Origin: Candidatus Poribacteria bacterium
Lineage (GTDB): Bacteria > Poribacteria > WGA-4E > WGA-3G
Length of the DNA: 63,690 bases
Assembly (NCBI GenBank): GCA_022827185.1
Contig: JAJDTM010000037.1
Span: forward strand, 1 to 63,690
Direction of reading: 5' to 3'
How positions within the stretch are numbered: the first letter of the stretch is position 1; the number at the start of each line of letters is the position of its first letter. The position numbers were made by a program, and so were the translations under genes. This document shows positions 44,571-54,432 of this stretch, piece after piece. The notes under the pieces are model-generated. The model did not search any database. It saw only the letters and a list, made by a program, of their open reading frames with translations, and was not told where the DNA came from.

Positions 44571-44664
44571 CAGTAACCAGTAACCAGTAACCAGTGGCCA
44601 GTTGAAGAGGGGATATGATTCATCAAGTCTTTCTCTTACTGGAAACTGGAAACTGGAAACTATT
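44571..44664. repeat. short-word hairpin element (CAGTAAC / CTGGAAA arms)
   Basis: CAGTAAC words face CTGGAAA words, with core AGTTGAAGAGGGG and CTCTTACTGG. It fills the gap between convergent permease 2 and bamA. Confidence 0.8.
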
Positions 44665-44666
44665 CC

Positions 44667-47600
44667 CTAAAAAGGACTGCCGAGTCGGAAATGTGCGACC
44701 CTTGTATCTGGTGAACTTGGAACGGATACGAGTGGGATCGCGTAGTCAAGCCCGACTGTGAGTGCACCAAAATCCAGATAGAGTCCAGCCCCAACAGCGG
44801 AGGGTAAACGCGTTAGGGTCTCGATGTCCGATAGTGAGTTCCAGACGTTGCCAGCATCAAAAAAGAATGCGCCGCGGACCACCGAATAGATTGGGAACCG
44901 TAATTCTGTATTGAAGATGAATTGCACATCACCGCGGTGGATACCCGTGATAACCTCAGGACCGAGGGAACGCTCAGCGTACCCTCGAACCGTTGTGCTA
45001 CCGCCTGCCCAGAACCGCTCAAAAGAGATGAGTTCCGCGCGGCGATTTGAACGCAATCCGGTGGTGATGCCAAATCGAACGGCAGTTGCCAACACAAAAT
45101 CGCCGATGAGTTTTTGATAATATTGGGTACCCGTTGTCGTTTTTATAAAACTGGTCTCGCCTTGCAAAAGGCCGCCTGCGTATTCGAGCGTGATTTCATT
45201 TAGTATACCGCCTATAGGATTCAGACGCTGCACGAGGCTATCATACGTCCATGAAAAGCGCAGGCTGCTCACAGTTGTGCTGAATGGGTTTTGTTCCTGC
45301 GGTAAACCGATCTCTGTGGGTGCCGCAGGCGGGGTTTGAAACCCCGTTAGCATTGGTGGCACCGGTTGGTTCAAGTCTCGGTAACTGTATCGCCAATCCA
45401 AATGATGCAATTCGCCTAATTTTCTACTGAGAATAAAACTCCCTTGTAGGGCGCGAACATTGTCATCCACCTCTAATTTCTTAGCGGATACCTGTAGGGT
45501 CCCCCGCGTCCTGCCAATCAACCACGGTTCGGTGAGTCTTGCATCCACCAGGTAACCTAATTCATCCCGCCACCCTAATCTACTGAGGAACCGCCCTTGG
45601 ATGTTCCGTTTAAAGAGAAAGTTGCTATCCGTTAGTTCCAGCGACCCGCGCCAGCCTTCTGCGAAACTGTAGCCGCCCCCGTATCTATAGGTTCTGGATT
45701 TCTGTTTTTTGACCTTTATTGAAACGTCATAGGTTTTAAAAACGGGAGAGAGATTGGAAGATTGGAAGATTGGAAGACCTCCTTCCATCCTTCCCTCCTT
45801 CCCTCCTTCCATCCTTCCATCCTTCCTCTCTCGCACGGGCGAGGTTACCTCGCCCCTACGAAACTGAATCTCAGGTTCAACACTATGAAAAATTCCCAAG
45901 CTGTAGAGATTTTGCCAAGCGCGGCTTAATTTTCCGGGGGTCCAGAGGTTCCCTTCAAGATGCGCGACTTCCCGTTCAAGCACATGTGGTTTCACTATAT
46001 CCGTATCGCCTTCAAAATAGAACTTACCGAAAGCCACGCGTTCACCCTCTGTCAGCACAGTAAGTTTGAGGGTCCCGTGTTCAAAGACTTTAAGGACGGC
46101 TGACTCTTGTTCGAGTGTATAGCGCGGGTTCCCCTGAATATCTTGAATGCTCCAGCGGTTGCCGATATTGGTCACAATGGAAAGCCCTGTGAGTGGAAGT
46201 TTGTGCCTTTTAAATTCATCACGGATCTCCATAGGAAGTTCGCCATCCGCAAGAGACTCCGAGAAATTACCTTCGACTTCAAAAACTGGGTCCTTTGTTT
46301 CCGGTATATAAGCGTTCTTAACTTGTGCGTCGATGTATCCGAGTTCGCGATAGGCTTTTAAGATAGCATTTTGGTAGACCGTTGTTTCAAAGGAGGCGTT
46401 CGGTTGTGGCAGTTGAAGTTCACTTTGTAAGCGTTTCAGAAGTGTAGGGGTATCTATTGCGCGATTCCCGCTAATGTCACATCGGTGAATGATCTCTTTA
46501 TAGTTCTCAACAATTGAGACATGTATTGCGACTTCGCCGATGCTTCGGTTATTTGGGTTCTGCTTTTGAAATGTTGCCTCAATGACCCTGTTGGGATACC
46601 CGGCTTTTTCGTATAAGATTTCGAGTCGGTGTTTATCTGTATCGAGGTCTTGTTCATAAAAGAAAGTTTTTCGTTTCACTCCTAACAACAGCCCTGTGAT
46701 ATTGGCACGCAAACGCTGCCATGCGCCCCCTATCGGTCTTGTTATCATTTCGCGCCGTAGTTCTGGGTCTGAGAAGGCACGGTTCCCAGAAAATGTGATG
46801 CGAGCGACCCGATACCGCGTGCCGGGATCAATTGTGAGGCGAACCTTTGATTCATCGAGAACCTTTTCATGCACGGTCGTGTCATGGTACCCCTGATCCC
46901 GAAAATAAGATTTTATTCTCCGCTCCCACAGCGCTGGAATGGCAGTGTTTATCTGCTTGGCTATTTCTTTTTTGAATTTGGCTTGTTTCGCGCCGCCCTC
47001 CGAAACAAAATCAAACTCGACATACTTGCCCTCGTTAATTTGGAACTGCAGCAGCCCGGTTTCAGGATTAAAGATCGGTTCAATAGTGGCGGTGGGATAA
47101 TTATTTTCACGGTAGAGTTCTTCCATTGACACCACATCTGTGGCAACTTCAGCTGCGTTGTAAATCGGGTAGCGTATGCTGAAGCCACAAGCTCTTTTGA
47201 GACGTTCGGTTGATATAGCGGAATGACCTTGGATTTGCAATCTTTTGATAGTTGAGGGATCACCTATGGTTATCTGATAGGTTAACGTGCCATCCTCGGT
47301 AAGCGCGTCGGGAACCGTAACTTGCGCGTTGAAATATCCATACGTCTCACAAATCCGTTTAATGGCGTTAATATCTGTTTTGGCAATCGCGGGTATATAC
47401 TTCGTCCCTGGTTTCAACCGCATCGCATTTTCAATAGTCTGCCTGAATTTGTTGGCGGGGATACCGGTAATTGCGATCGCTTTGATCCGTGCGAAGGAGG
47501 TCAACTGATAGCTTAGCACAACGCCATCGGAAACCGTCTGTGCGTAAACTTGGATTTCGGCGTACTGCTGTGTTGTGTAGAGGGCTTTAATACTTTGCTG

Positions 47601-47948
47601 GATAGCGTGCCGGGATAACCTATCACCGACACGCGTCGAAGTCTGGTCTCTGAGTAGATTGCGTTGTTCTGTGGCAGCCTCTATAGGTTTCGTGTCGATG
47701 TAGTAGTCAATTTTTACGATGCGTGTGGTATCAGATGCTTCTGTGAGCGGGAGTTTTTCTGTTCGTGTATCGCTTGGCGTTTTCGCGGGGTCGTTCGCGC
47801 CTACAGATTGCGAAAAAGAACAGCAGAGCATCAAAATAAGACAAGGAATAGCCGTCAGCCGTCGGCAGTCAGCAGTCAGTAAAGAAAAGAGGTTTCCTGT
47901 AACGCTTGCGTCTTTGCTGATGGCTGATGGCTGATTGCTGATAGCCAT
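44667..47948 (-). CDS. bamA: outer-membrane protein assembly factor BamA (Omp85) with repeat-derived segments
   Basis: 1093 residues, longer than the usual ~800. Several POTRA domains (about 75-720, e.g. IKAIAITGIPANKF, VARITFSGNRAFSDPELRR, FYFEGDTDIVKPHVLEREV) precede a 16-strand barrel (about 790-1093) with LISFERFWAGGSTTVRGYAE and a terminal Phe. BamA inserts barrel proteins into the outer membrane. Three segments come from repeats: residues 2-33 (hairpin element at the start), FRRGEVTSPVRERKDGRME... (POTRA/barrel junction), and LTGFQTPPAAP. The ATG is 1 base after the tamB stop with GGGGAG upstream. It is the last gene of the long minus-strand array. Confidence 0.9.
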   Translation of the reverse strand: MAISNQPSAISKDASVTGNLFSLLTADCRRLTAIPCLILMLCCSFSQSVGANDPAKTPSDTRTEKLPLTEASDTTRIVKIDYYIDTKPIEAATEQRNLLRDQTSTRVGDRLSRHAIQQSIKALYTTQQYAEIQVYAQTVSDGVVLSYQLTSFARIKAIAITGIPANKFRQTIENAMRLKPGTKYIPAIAKTDINAIKRICETYGYFNAQVTVPDALTEDGTLTYQITIGDPSTIKRLQIQGHSAISTERLKRACGFSIRYPIYNAAEVATDVVSMEELYRENNYPTATIEPIFNPETGLLQFQINEGKYVEFDFVSEGGAKQAKFKKEIAKQINTAIPALWERRIKSYFRDQGYHDTTVHEKVLDESKVRLTIDPGTRYRVARITFSGNRAFSDPELRREMITRPIGGAWQRLRANITGLLLGVKRKTFFYEQDLDTDKHRLEILYEKAGYPNRVIEATFQKQNPNNRSIGEVAIHVSIVENYKEIIHRCDISGNRAIDTPTLLKRLQSELQLPQPNASFETTVYQNAILKAYRELGYIDAQVKNAYIPETKDPVFEVEGNFSESLADGELPMEIRDEFKRHKLPLTGLSIVTNIGNRWSIQDIQGNPRYTLEQESAVLKVFEHGTLKLTVLTEGERVAFGKFYFEGDTDIVKPHVLEREVAHLEGNLWTPGKLSRAWQNLYSLGIFHSVEPEIQFRRGEVTSPVRERKDGRMEGGKEGRMEGGLPIFQSSNLSPVFKTYDVSIKVKKQKSRTYRYGGGYSFAEGWRGSLELTDSNFLFKRNIQGRFLSRLGWRDELGYLVDARLTEPWLIGRTRGTLQVSAKKLEVDDNVRALQGSFILSRKLGELHHLDWRYSYRDLNQPVPPMLTGFQTPPAAPTEIGLPQEQNPFSTTVSSLRFSWTYDSLVQRLNPIGGILNEITLEYAGGLLQGETSFIKTTTGTQYYQKLIGDFVLATAVRFGITTGLRSNRRAELISFERFWAGGSTTVRGYAERSLGPEVITGIHRGDVQFIFNTELRFPIYSVVRGAFFFDAGNVWNSLSDIETLTRLPSAVGAGLYLDFGALTVGLDYAIPLVSVPSSPDTRVAHFRLGSPF
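45325..45351. repeat. GGGGTTTGAAACCCC palindrome inside bamA
   Basis: GCAGGCGGGGTTTGAAACCCC is the core of the MITE-like element palindrome but without the 11-bp ends. It is translated in frame as GFQTPP within a barrel loop. Confidence 0.75.
45749..45859. repeat. short-word hairpin element plus REP inside bamA
   Basis: ATTGGAAG words (45753-45778) face CCTTCCAT/CCTTCCCT words (to 45828), an 8-nt period hairpin. A REP palindrome GGGCGAGGTTACCTCGCCC (45837-45855) with CTAC (45856-45859) follows immediately. Both are in frame and translated. Confidence 0.85.
47850..47946. repeat. short-word hairpin element at the bamA start
   Basis: CAGTCAGC-type words face GGCTGAT words, with core AAAGAAAAGAGGTTTCC. 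It begins right after the bamA ATG on the minus strand and is translated as the first ~33 residues. Confidence 0.8.
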
Positions 47949-47949
47949 T

Positions 47950-50900
47950 CTAAAATCTCCCCTTTATTCCAACATCGACACCGTATTCCCCTCTTTCGTT
48001 GCTTTCAATTTTTATAGACATGTTTTCTCTGAGTTGATATTCCGCGCTAATAGAGCGTGCTTCTTCATCGAGGGGACGGTGGAAATTAAACGTAAATCCG
48101 CCAAGTGCGTGTGAAAATGCGGCGTTCCGGAAAAGGAACGTGAAAATATCTTCATGCGAAAGGACTTCAGGTGCGTTGGGGGCACTCAGGACGAACTCTG
48201 GGTTTGTTGAGGTGCCCGTAAGCCTTGCATAGATTTCAAGGTCAACAGTGCTCTGATTTCTTGAGAGCACGCCTCGAATCCGGTTCGGTGTCCGGAGCGA
48301 GATATTGAGTTCAGGGTCAAATTGGTCGGTGCTTCGGTTGGTAATCCTTGAACCTTCAATGAGTTCAAAGGTCTGTAGAAAGAAAACTTTCCCTCTGAGG
48401 ATGGAGATGTTTCCGTTGAAAACTGGGTTTTGAATTCGCCCGATGAGTCTACCGGAACTCGCGATTTCAATGTCTGTGGGTCCCGTAATGGATGAAAGTA
48501 CACGGAAATTATCGGGGATATTGACCCCGACATCCAGATTTAAATGCCGCAAAATCGGGTAATCCAACGCAAGGTCCATTTCACTGACTGAGGCACCGGC
48601 AAGCCAATCTCGAACACTTTCCCAATTTTGTTGGTAATCCCCGGCACTTATATTCAGGTCGCCCGTTAGATATGGGTCGTCAAATCCACCACGTAGATGG
48701 AGTTCGGTGAGGTCGGTCCCGAGGGTAACTTGGTACTTCCCGGGTTGTTCGAAGACGGCTGCTGAGATACTGGTGTTCAAATCCAGTGTTGGTGATGTTT
48801 CCCATATTCGTCCATCTTCGGGGGCTGTGATTTCACCTGCGACTAAAAATTTCCCATCATTCAATATGCCCTCAATCCGTTTAACCGTCGCGCCGCTTTC
48901 TGATAGTTGGACATCGCCTGTTATATCTTTAAGATGAATACTGGCATCCGGAAGTTCAAATCCAATATCTTTGAAACTCAGCCTCCCTTCAGCTTGTGGG
49001 GTTTCCATCGCCCCTGTTAGTACAACGTAGATTGTGCTTGTCCCTGTTGTGGATCTAAGTCCTGGTACGACAGATGATAAGATGTCAAGATCACTTAGCA
49101 CAATGTCCACTATCCCATTCATATCGTTTTTTTGGAGTTCCTTCCAGACCGTTTGCGGTGATTGTTGGAGTTCCGTGAAAAATGGGATGAGTTTGAGTTG
49201 ATAAGGCATCGTCCATGAAAAGGTAAGCAGATTTTCACCGAAATTAACTTCAACATACCGTTGCTTTGAAATCTCCCATTTCCCGTTCTGATACCGAATT
49301 CTCCACCGGAGGTCAATAGGGACGTCGTGTAGATAGAGTTCCGCCGGTTCGGACCTATGTCGCCGCAAAGTTATTTTTGGGTTTTCACTGGTGCCGCTCA
49401 TCTGTAGGCTTCCTGACAACGCGCCCTTAATCCGATAGGGCGCGGGCCAAGGATCAGTTATCACCGAGACATCAAAATTTTTGAGTCGTAGTGCGGCGTC
49501 AAATTCTCCATTCATTGACCATTGACTTCCAGCATCAATGCTGAGTGTTGTTTTCGCGTCTTCAACTGTGTGGACATTCCCGGCGATCCCTTCTGGCTTC
49601 TCATCTTCAGCGGTAAACGTCTGCCTGACGGAGAACGGGAGTTGGTTTTCAAGGGTAAATGCTTCAGATAAGGTTACTGTGCCAGCGTTGAGTTGTATCT
49701 GAGTGGGTTGCGGATCTTGGAAATCGTAATCCCGATCCAGTGCCTTGAAGGCGAGGCGCACACTGTTAATTGAAACGTTTGCACTCGAGACGGCCACAAT
49801 ATCCGAGAATGAAGGTATCTCTTGGATTTGTGGAAAAGGTGTGCTTTCTCCATTTGTTAGCAGACTGTCAAGCGGAATTGTGAGTTTGTTGAGTACAGTG
49901 CTTAAATGTCCCTCAACTGCTTCGAGTGCCTCTGGTGGGACGGCATGCTGAACCATCGAGCCGAGCGGAAATTTTTCAAGTTTCAATTCTACCAATCTGA
50001 AATTTTTAGGTATTAATCCATCTAATACCATTTGTCCCTGCTGGAGTGTACAGTAGCCTGTGCCTATGTCAAATCCGAGTTCTGTGAGGTTAATCGTGTC
50101 TTCGCGTGCTTTGAGTTGCATCTTCATATTCCGGATAGGTTCGTGGAAATTCCGCAATTGGAGTTGTGATGCTTCAAGCAGGACATCCCCGACTATATGA
50201 GGATTGCGGCTTGTGCCTTGTAGTGCTAAATCTATGTCGATAGTGCCATTTGTTTCGGAAAACAGCCTATCAATCCCGGGGAGAACTGCAAGCGGCAATT
50301 CGCGTCCTTGGAACTGTACATCAATCGGTTGCTCCAAAAATCGGTCCGATATGTCTATCGCTGTGAATGCCAAATTAATCGGAATAGTCCCCGTAATCGT
50401 TGACGTACCTACACGGTTTTTTAGTTTAATTCCGGCGATGGTTATGCGTTCATCACCGTATTGGATTTCGCCGTTCCATTCTGTCTGGTTGATATATCCG
50501 TTCCATTCTGCTGTAATTTCTGGCGCGTCAAAAGTGCCGGTGATATTAACGTTCGTTGTTGCTGTGATTCCGGGTGTTTTCAGTTCTAAAGGGAGGTGTG
50601 CAGCGAGATTACCGCGTTCGGATCGGAATTGGAGCGGTGCTGCGTTGGTGACACTGCTATCGTATCCGCGAAGTTTCAGTTTGTTTATTTCACCGGTTAT
50701 TGAAATCTGATGTTGATGTGTCCCTGTCCCTTGGATTTTAGCGTGTCCGGAGATGGTGCCGTGCACGGGGTAGGTGCGGTTTCCTAACCGCACACCATAC
50801 AAAGGCAGAAAATGTGAGACCTCCAGCTCGGATGCTGATACATCAATAGCGAACTGCATCGTCTCCGTATCTTGGGTTGAGAACGACGCGTCTCCTTGTA

Positions 50901-53900
50901 TCGAGTAACTGGCATCCCCTATTAATCCGTTTGCTTGTACTGATCGGATGTGTAAGGACTCTGAATTAAGAATGGCATTTGTCCGTAGACGTTCCAATGC
51001 GATAGGATCAGCAAATGGCGTGAGACGCATCGGTTGCTGCGGTGCTGTTTGGGCATTTACGGCAATTGCGGTTTCGGCGAGGGTGCCTGTGATGTCTATT
51101 GAAGCCTGTAACGCACCGCCCGTTAAATCCGCAGCCTTGATGCTGTTTGCAGAAACTGTTGCTATCAATTCCCCGAAAGTCTCAAGTTTCAATTCGGGTG
51201 CGTTGGCACGGAGGTTTAGTCTTGAATTATGAATAATTTCGGGATGAACAGTTATTTCTCCGTCTATATCCACTGCATTACCGAAAAGTTTCAAGGCGTT
51301 CTTTTTCAGGGTCATCAGGTTGTCTCGGTATTCTATTGCACCGCCTGCATCGCTGATATGAATAACGCCGACTTCTGTTTTTAAATCCAATGCTGGAATT
51401 GTCCAACCTAACGCGATTTTCGGATGCTTAGGTGTACCAGTTGCTTTCAGCGTATAATACGCTGTTCCCGCCTGTAATATATCAAGCGGAAGTCCGAATG
51501 CTGTGCTAAAGGGTGGCAGCGCGAATTTATCTGATTTCGCGTGCAGGTCCATCATCTCACTTTTTGCATCAAATGTTCCGGTCAATTCAATAAAAGCGGA
51601 TTTATCTGTTGATGTCCTGAGCGAAAACGCGTCAATCGTCCATTTGTCATCTTTCAGGTGTAGCCGAATCTGTTTGGGATTTGTGAATGTTATTTCTTGT
51701 GCTGTCGAATTTCCGTAGCGGAGTTGGCTGGCATCAATTTGGATATTGACATCGTAAGGATGGATCCGTCGATCGGATTCGCTGCTGTTGTTCTCATCTG
51801 CTGGTGCGAGGGCTGCCACCGTGCCTTCTATTTGCGCGCGTCCATCGGCGGTGCCAGTGATAGCCGCAAGTGCGGGGTTCAAGATACGCAGTATCGGTGT
51901 AACCTCAAGTGCCTGACTTTCTACGGTGAATTTATAAGGGGTGTCCGGAGCCGTGCTAACATACCCGTGAATCTGACCGTTGAACCCATTTCCTGTAAAG
52001 TCGAAACGATCCGGTTGCCCCGTGATATTTTTTAGTTCTACAAGTTTGCCGTGTAGCATAGCATCACCGAGTGAATGTTTCGTGCCGCGTCCGTTGTCTA
52101 AGAAGGTTATATCCGAAAAATCCAGTTCAACCTGAAAATCGACAGGCTCTGGTTTTTTGAGTGTTCCGACGCATCGGACCCCGAATTGTGCTTCAAAGGG
52201 AAAGTCGGCGATCTCAGCTGCTTTCGCTATCTCCTCTAAGCGGGCAGGCGCGTCGCTTTCGAGCAGGAAATCAAAATCTGCTTTAGTATCTACTGCAGCA
52301 TTGAATGTAAATTTCTGACCACGGGTGGTTATCTTACAGTTAGGAATCGTGATATTATAATCCTCGATTCGCAACGGGAGCGTTACCGGATCGAGATGGA
52401 CATCCCATGCTTCGGCTTCGGTGACACTGAAATCGGCACTACCATCAAGGTTGGTGAGCGTTCCATCTAATTTGAGTTCGCCTCTGATTTCACCATTTAC
52501 TGGATGGTCTGCTCCCACCAATATGTTCCGATAGTGTTGGACATAGACAGTATCTGCAACGATACTGAACACCGCGGGGTATTCGTCTTCAATACTCACA
52601 ACCCCGTTAATTGTCGCTTGACTCTCATATTCGGTCAAAGTATCCCTTTTGGTGTTTTTAGTGAGGTATCCGTTTTCAATGAATACCTGTCCGTCTTGAT
52701 AGCGGATGTCGCCTGACAATTCACCGATGGGGATGCCGGTGAAACTTGCATTCGGGATTTCCATAAACCCTTTTAGCACCCCTTCTGATGACAACTTTGC
52801 AGTGTATTCTCCGGTACCACTAAAATCGGCACTGTTAGTGATTTTTGTCAGGTCATCAAAATTGATGTCTGACATACGGATGTCCCAAGCGTTTTCCGCT
52901 GCCAAAGGAAAGGGACCTGTGACAGTCATCTCGGTTTCGTCAAGGTTGCCATCGGCTTTCAATTCACCTGCTTCAATTGTGCAGTTGAGCACTGAATCCT
53001 CAAATGCTATCTCGTTAAGGATTGTCTCTGTTATCTCTATTGTACTGTTCAACTTGAATGTTGAGGGGTCCGTGCTGTTTCCATCAAATGTAGCAGTACC
53101 TGAAAGGAGTCCTGTGCTTTCAGCGAGGTAGTCAGGGAGTTCGGCAAACATTGATAGCAGCGGTATGAGTTGCATGTCTGTGGCATCCCATTGTCCTTCG
53201 TAGACGATTGGGTGTTGCGTTAGTTGCTGTAGCTGCGCCATCAGATCGTCTTCAAGTCGATTTTGTAATCCGATGCTCCCTTTCCCAGTCAGGGTGCCAT
53301 CGGCGATCTGTGCCCTGAAAGTTTTTAAGGAGAATGTTGGCGTAGGCTCGGCGTTGAGGCTGGCATCAATTGTTAGATCTGTCAGTGAAATTTGCTGGCG
53401 GGGTTTCAAACCCCGCCTGCATGTCATAGAAAGCATTGGGGCTTCCACAGAGAGTGTGCCGTCTAAGGTGGTATCCGTGCCGTTCATTGTCAGATGTCCG
53501 CTTACAATACCTTCAAGTTCAGTACCTTTACCGAAAAACTGATCTATATCTGCGCCATCGAGTTGTTGCAAATCGAATTTAATTGCCCAAGGCCTTTCCG
53601 TTTCTGGGTGCGGAAATTCACCGGTAACCTCTAAACTTGAGTTGCCAAATTCCAACTGGAGTTTGTCCAATGTGCTGCGGTTGGCTAAGAGTTGGAAATC
53701 GACTTCAAAGTTATTAATTGCCGTTTCGGAACCGTTGAAAGTGAGACTGCCGCGCCCGATTCTGAGTTCACCCTTATGCCTCCATGTGTTGAGGGGACCC
53801 TCTACGTCAATAGAAACGCCCGTAATCCCTATGTGAATATCGCGTTGTGTATCAATGTAGTCGATGGTACCGTTATTGCATTGAATACGTTTGACCGCAA

Positions 53901-54333
53901 AAGCGAATTTCGGGGAGTCTTGTGTCGTGTTTCCCTTAAAGATATGTGCCAGATTGGGGTTGCCATCGGTGTCGGGCTTCGCGGCAATTTGGGGGTTGGT
54001 CACCGTCAGTTGTGTCACTTCAAATTTGCGTGTTAACAGCCCCAGTAGTCGGTATTGGAGCACAACCTTTTCTGTAGAGATTACCGGCTCGTCTGATGCG
54101 TCGTTCTTGGCAATTGTAACGCTGTTGATCGTAACGTTTCCTAAGATGCTGCCTTCTATATCACCGATGTTTGCCGTATAGCCATCTTTTAGGAGATGTT
54201 CGAGTTCGGTCGCAAGCCGTGTTTCTACCCAATTCAGGAACCTATCTGAATGGATAAAGAAAAAGGTGCCGCATAGCCCAATGATAAAGAATATTCCGAG
54301 GGAAATAGCGATTTTTTTGACTTTTTTACGCAT
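47950..54333 (-). CDS. tamB: TamB-like translocation and assembly module protein
   Basis: 2127 residues, larger than the ~1260 of E. coli TamB. A single N-terminal anchor helix (ISLGIFFIIGLCGTFFFI, about 9-26) leads into a very long repeated beta (AsmA/TamB-like) bridge. The C-terminal DUF490-type domain includes GDLNISAGDYQQNW, VNIPDNFRVLSS, and GRIQNPVFNGNISILRGKVFF, and ends in GIKGRF. Such proteins span the periplasm and help lipid transport or barrel assembly, working with an Omp85 partner; bamA follows directly. Two palindromes are translated within it: CRRGLKPR (53397-53420) and VRLGNRTYPV (50770-50793). No ribosome site is visible; a hairpin element abuts the start. Confidence 0.88.
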   Translation of the reverse strand: MRKKVKKIAISLGIFFIIGLCGTFFFIHSDRFLNWVETRLATELEHLLKDGYTANIGDIEGSILGNVTINSVTIAKNDASDEPVISTEKVVLQYRLLGLLTRKFEVTQLTVTNPQIAAKPDTDGNPNLAHIFKGNTTQDSPKFAFAVKRIQCNNGTIDYIDTQRDIHIGITGVSIDVEGPLNTWRHKGELRIGRGSLTFNGSETAINNFEVDFQLLANRSTLDKLQLEFGNSSLEVTGEFPHPETERPWAIKFDLQQLDGADIDQFFGKGTELEGIVSGHLTMNGTDTTLDGTLSVEAPMLSMTCRRGLKPRQQISLTDLTIDASLNAEPTPTFSLKTFRAQIADGTLTGKGSIGLQNRLEDDLMAQLQQLTQHPIVYEGQWDATDMQLIPLLSMFAELPDYLAESTGLLSGTATFDGNSTDPSTFKLNSTIEITETILNEIAFEDSVLNCTIEAGELKADGNLDETEMTVTGPFPLAAENAWDIRMSDINFDDLTKITNSADFSGTGEYTAKLSSEGVLKGFMEIPNASFTGIPIGELSGDIRYQDGQVFIENGYLTKNTKRDTLTEYESQATINGVVSIEDEYPAVFSIVADTVYVQHYRNILVGADHPVNGEIRGELKLDGTLTNLDGSADFSVTEAEAWDVHLDPVTLPLRIEDYNITIPNCKITTRGQKFTFNAAVDTKADFDFLLESDAPARLEEIAKAAEIADFPFEAQFGVRCVGTLKKPEPVDFQVELDFSDITFLDNGRGTKHSLGDAMLHGKLVELKNITGQPDRFDFTGNGFNGQIHGYVSTAPDTPYKFTVESQALEVTPILRILNPALAAITGTADGRAQIEGTVAALAPADENNSSESDRRIHPYDVNIQIDASQLRYGNSTAQEITFTNPKQIRLHLKDDKWTIDAFSLRTSTDKSAFIELTGTFDAKSEMMDLHAKSDKFALPPFSTAFGLPLDILQAGTAYYTLKATGTPKHPKIALGWTIPALDLKTEVGVIHISDAGGAIEYRDNLMTLKKNALKLFGNAVDIDGEITVHPEIIHNSRLNLRANAPELKLETFGELIATVSANSIKAADLTGGALQASIDITGTLAETAIAVNAQTAPQQPMRLTPFADPIALERLRTNAILNSESLHIRSVQANGLIGDASYSIQGDASFSTQDTETMQFAIDVSASELEVSHFLPLYGVRLGNRTYPVHGTISGHAKIQGTGTHQHQISITGEINKLKLRGYDSSVTNAAPLQFRSERGNLAAHLPLELKTPGITATTNVNITGTFDAPEITAEWNGYINQTEWNGEIQYGDERITIAGIKLKNRVGTSTITGTIPINLAFTAIDISDRFLEQPIDVQFQGRELPLAVLPGIDRLFSETNGTIDIDLALQGTSRNPHIVGDVLLEASQLQLRNFHEPIRNMKMQLKAREDTINLTELGFDIGTGYCTLQQGQMVLDGLIPKNFRLVELKLEKFPLGSMVQHAVPPEALEAVEGHLSTVLNKLTIPLDSLLTNGESTPFPQIQEIPSFSDIVAVSSANVSINSVRLAFKALDRDYDFQDPQPTQIQLNAGTVTLSEAFTLENQLPFSVRQTFTAEDEKPEGIAGNVHTVEDAKTTLSIDAGSQWSMNGEFDAALRLKNFDVSVITDPWPAPYRIKGALSGSLQMSGTSENPKITLRRHRSEPAELYLHDVPIDLRWRIRYQNGKWEISKQRYVEVNFGENLLTFSWTMPYQLKLIPFFTELQQSPQTVWKELQKNDMNGIVDIVLSDLDILSSVVPGLRSTTGTSTIYVVLTGAMETPQAEGRLSFKDIGFELPDASIHLKDITGDVQLSESGATVKRIEGILNDGKFLVAGEITAPEDGRIWETSPTLDLNTSISAAVFEQPGKYQVTLGTDLTELHLRGGFDDPYLTGDLNISAGDYQQNWESVRDWLAGASVSEMDLALDYPILRHLNLDVGVNIPDNFRVLSSITGPTDIEIASSGRLIGRIQNPVFNGNISILRGKVFFLQTFELIEGSRITNRSTDQFDPELNISLRTPNRIRGVLSRNQSTVDLEIYARLTGTSTNPEFVLSAPNAPEVLSHEDIFTFLFRNAAFSHALGGFTFNFHRPLDEEARSISAEYQLRENMSIKIESNERGEYGVDVGIKGRF
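50770..50793. repeat. REP-like palindrome with GTAG, inside tamB
   Basis: GTAG (50770-50773) followed by the palindrome GTGCGGTTTCCTAACCGCAC. It is translated in frame as VRLGNRTY on the minus strand. Confidence 0.75.
53397..53420. repeat. GGGGTTTCAAACCCC palindrome inside tamB
   Basis: GGCGGGGTTTCAAACCCCGCC is the same core as in the MITE-like elements, without their ends, and is translated as RRGLKPR. Confidence 0.8.
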
Positions 54334-54340
54334 CGTTTTT

Positions 54341-54432
54341 GCTATCGGCTATCGGCTATCAGCAGTCAGAGAAGAGGTTATTGATTAACAGAGAACCCTC
54401 CTTACTGATGGCTGATGGCTGATGGCTGACGA
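54341..54432. repeat. short-word hairpin element between tlyA and tamB
   Basis: GGCTATC words face GGCTGAT words, with core AGAGAAGAGGTTATTG. Its 3' arm supplies the last codons and the stop of tlyA, and its 5' arm ends 7 bases from the tamB ATG. Confidence 0.85.
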
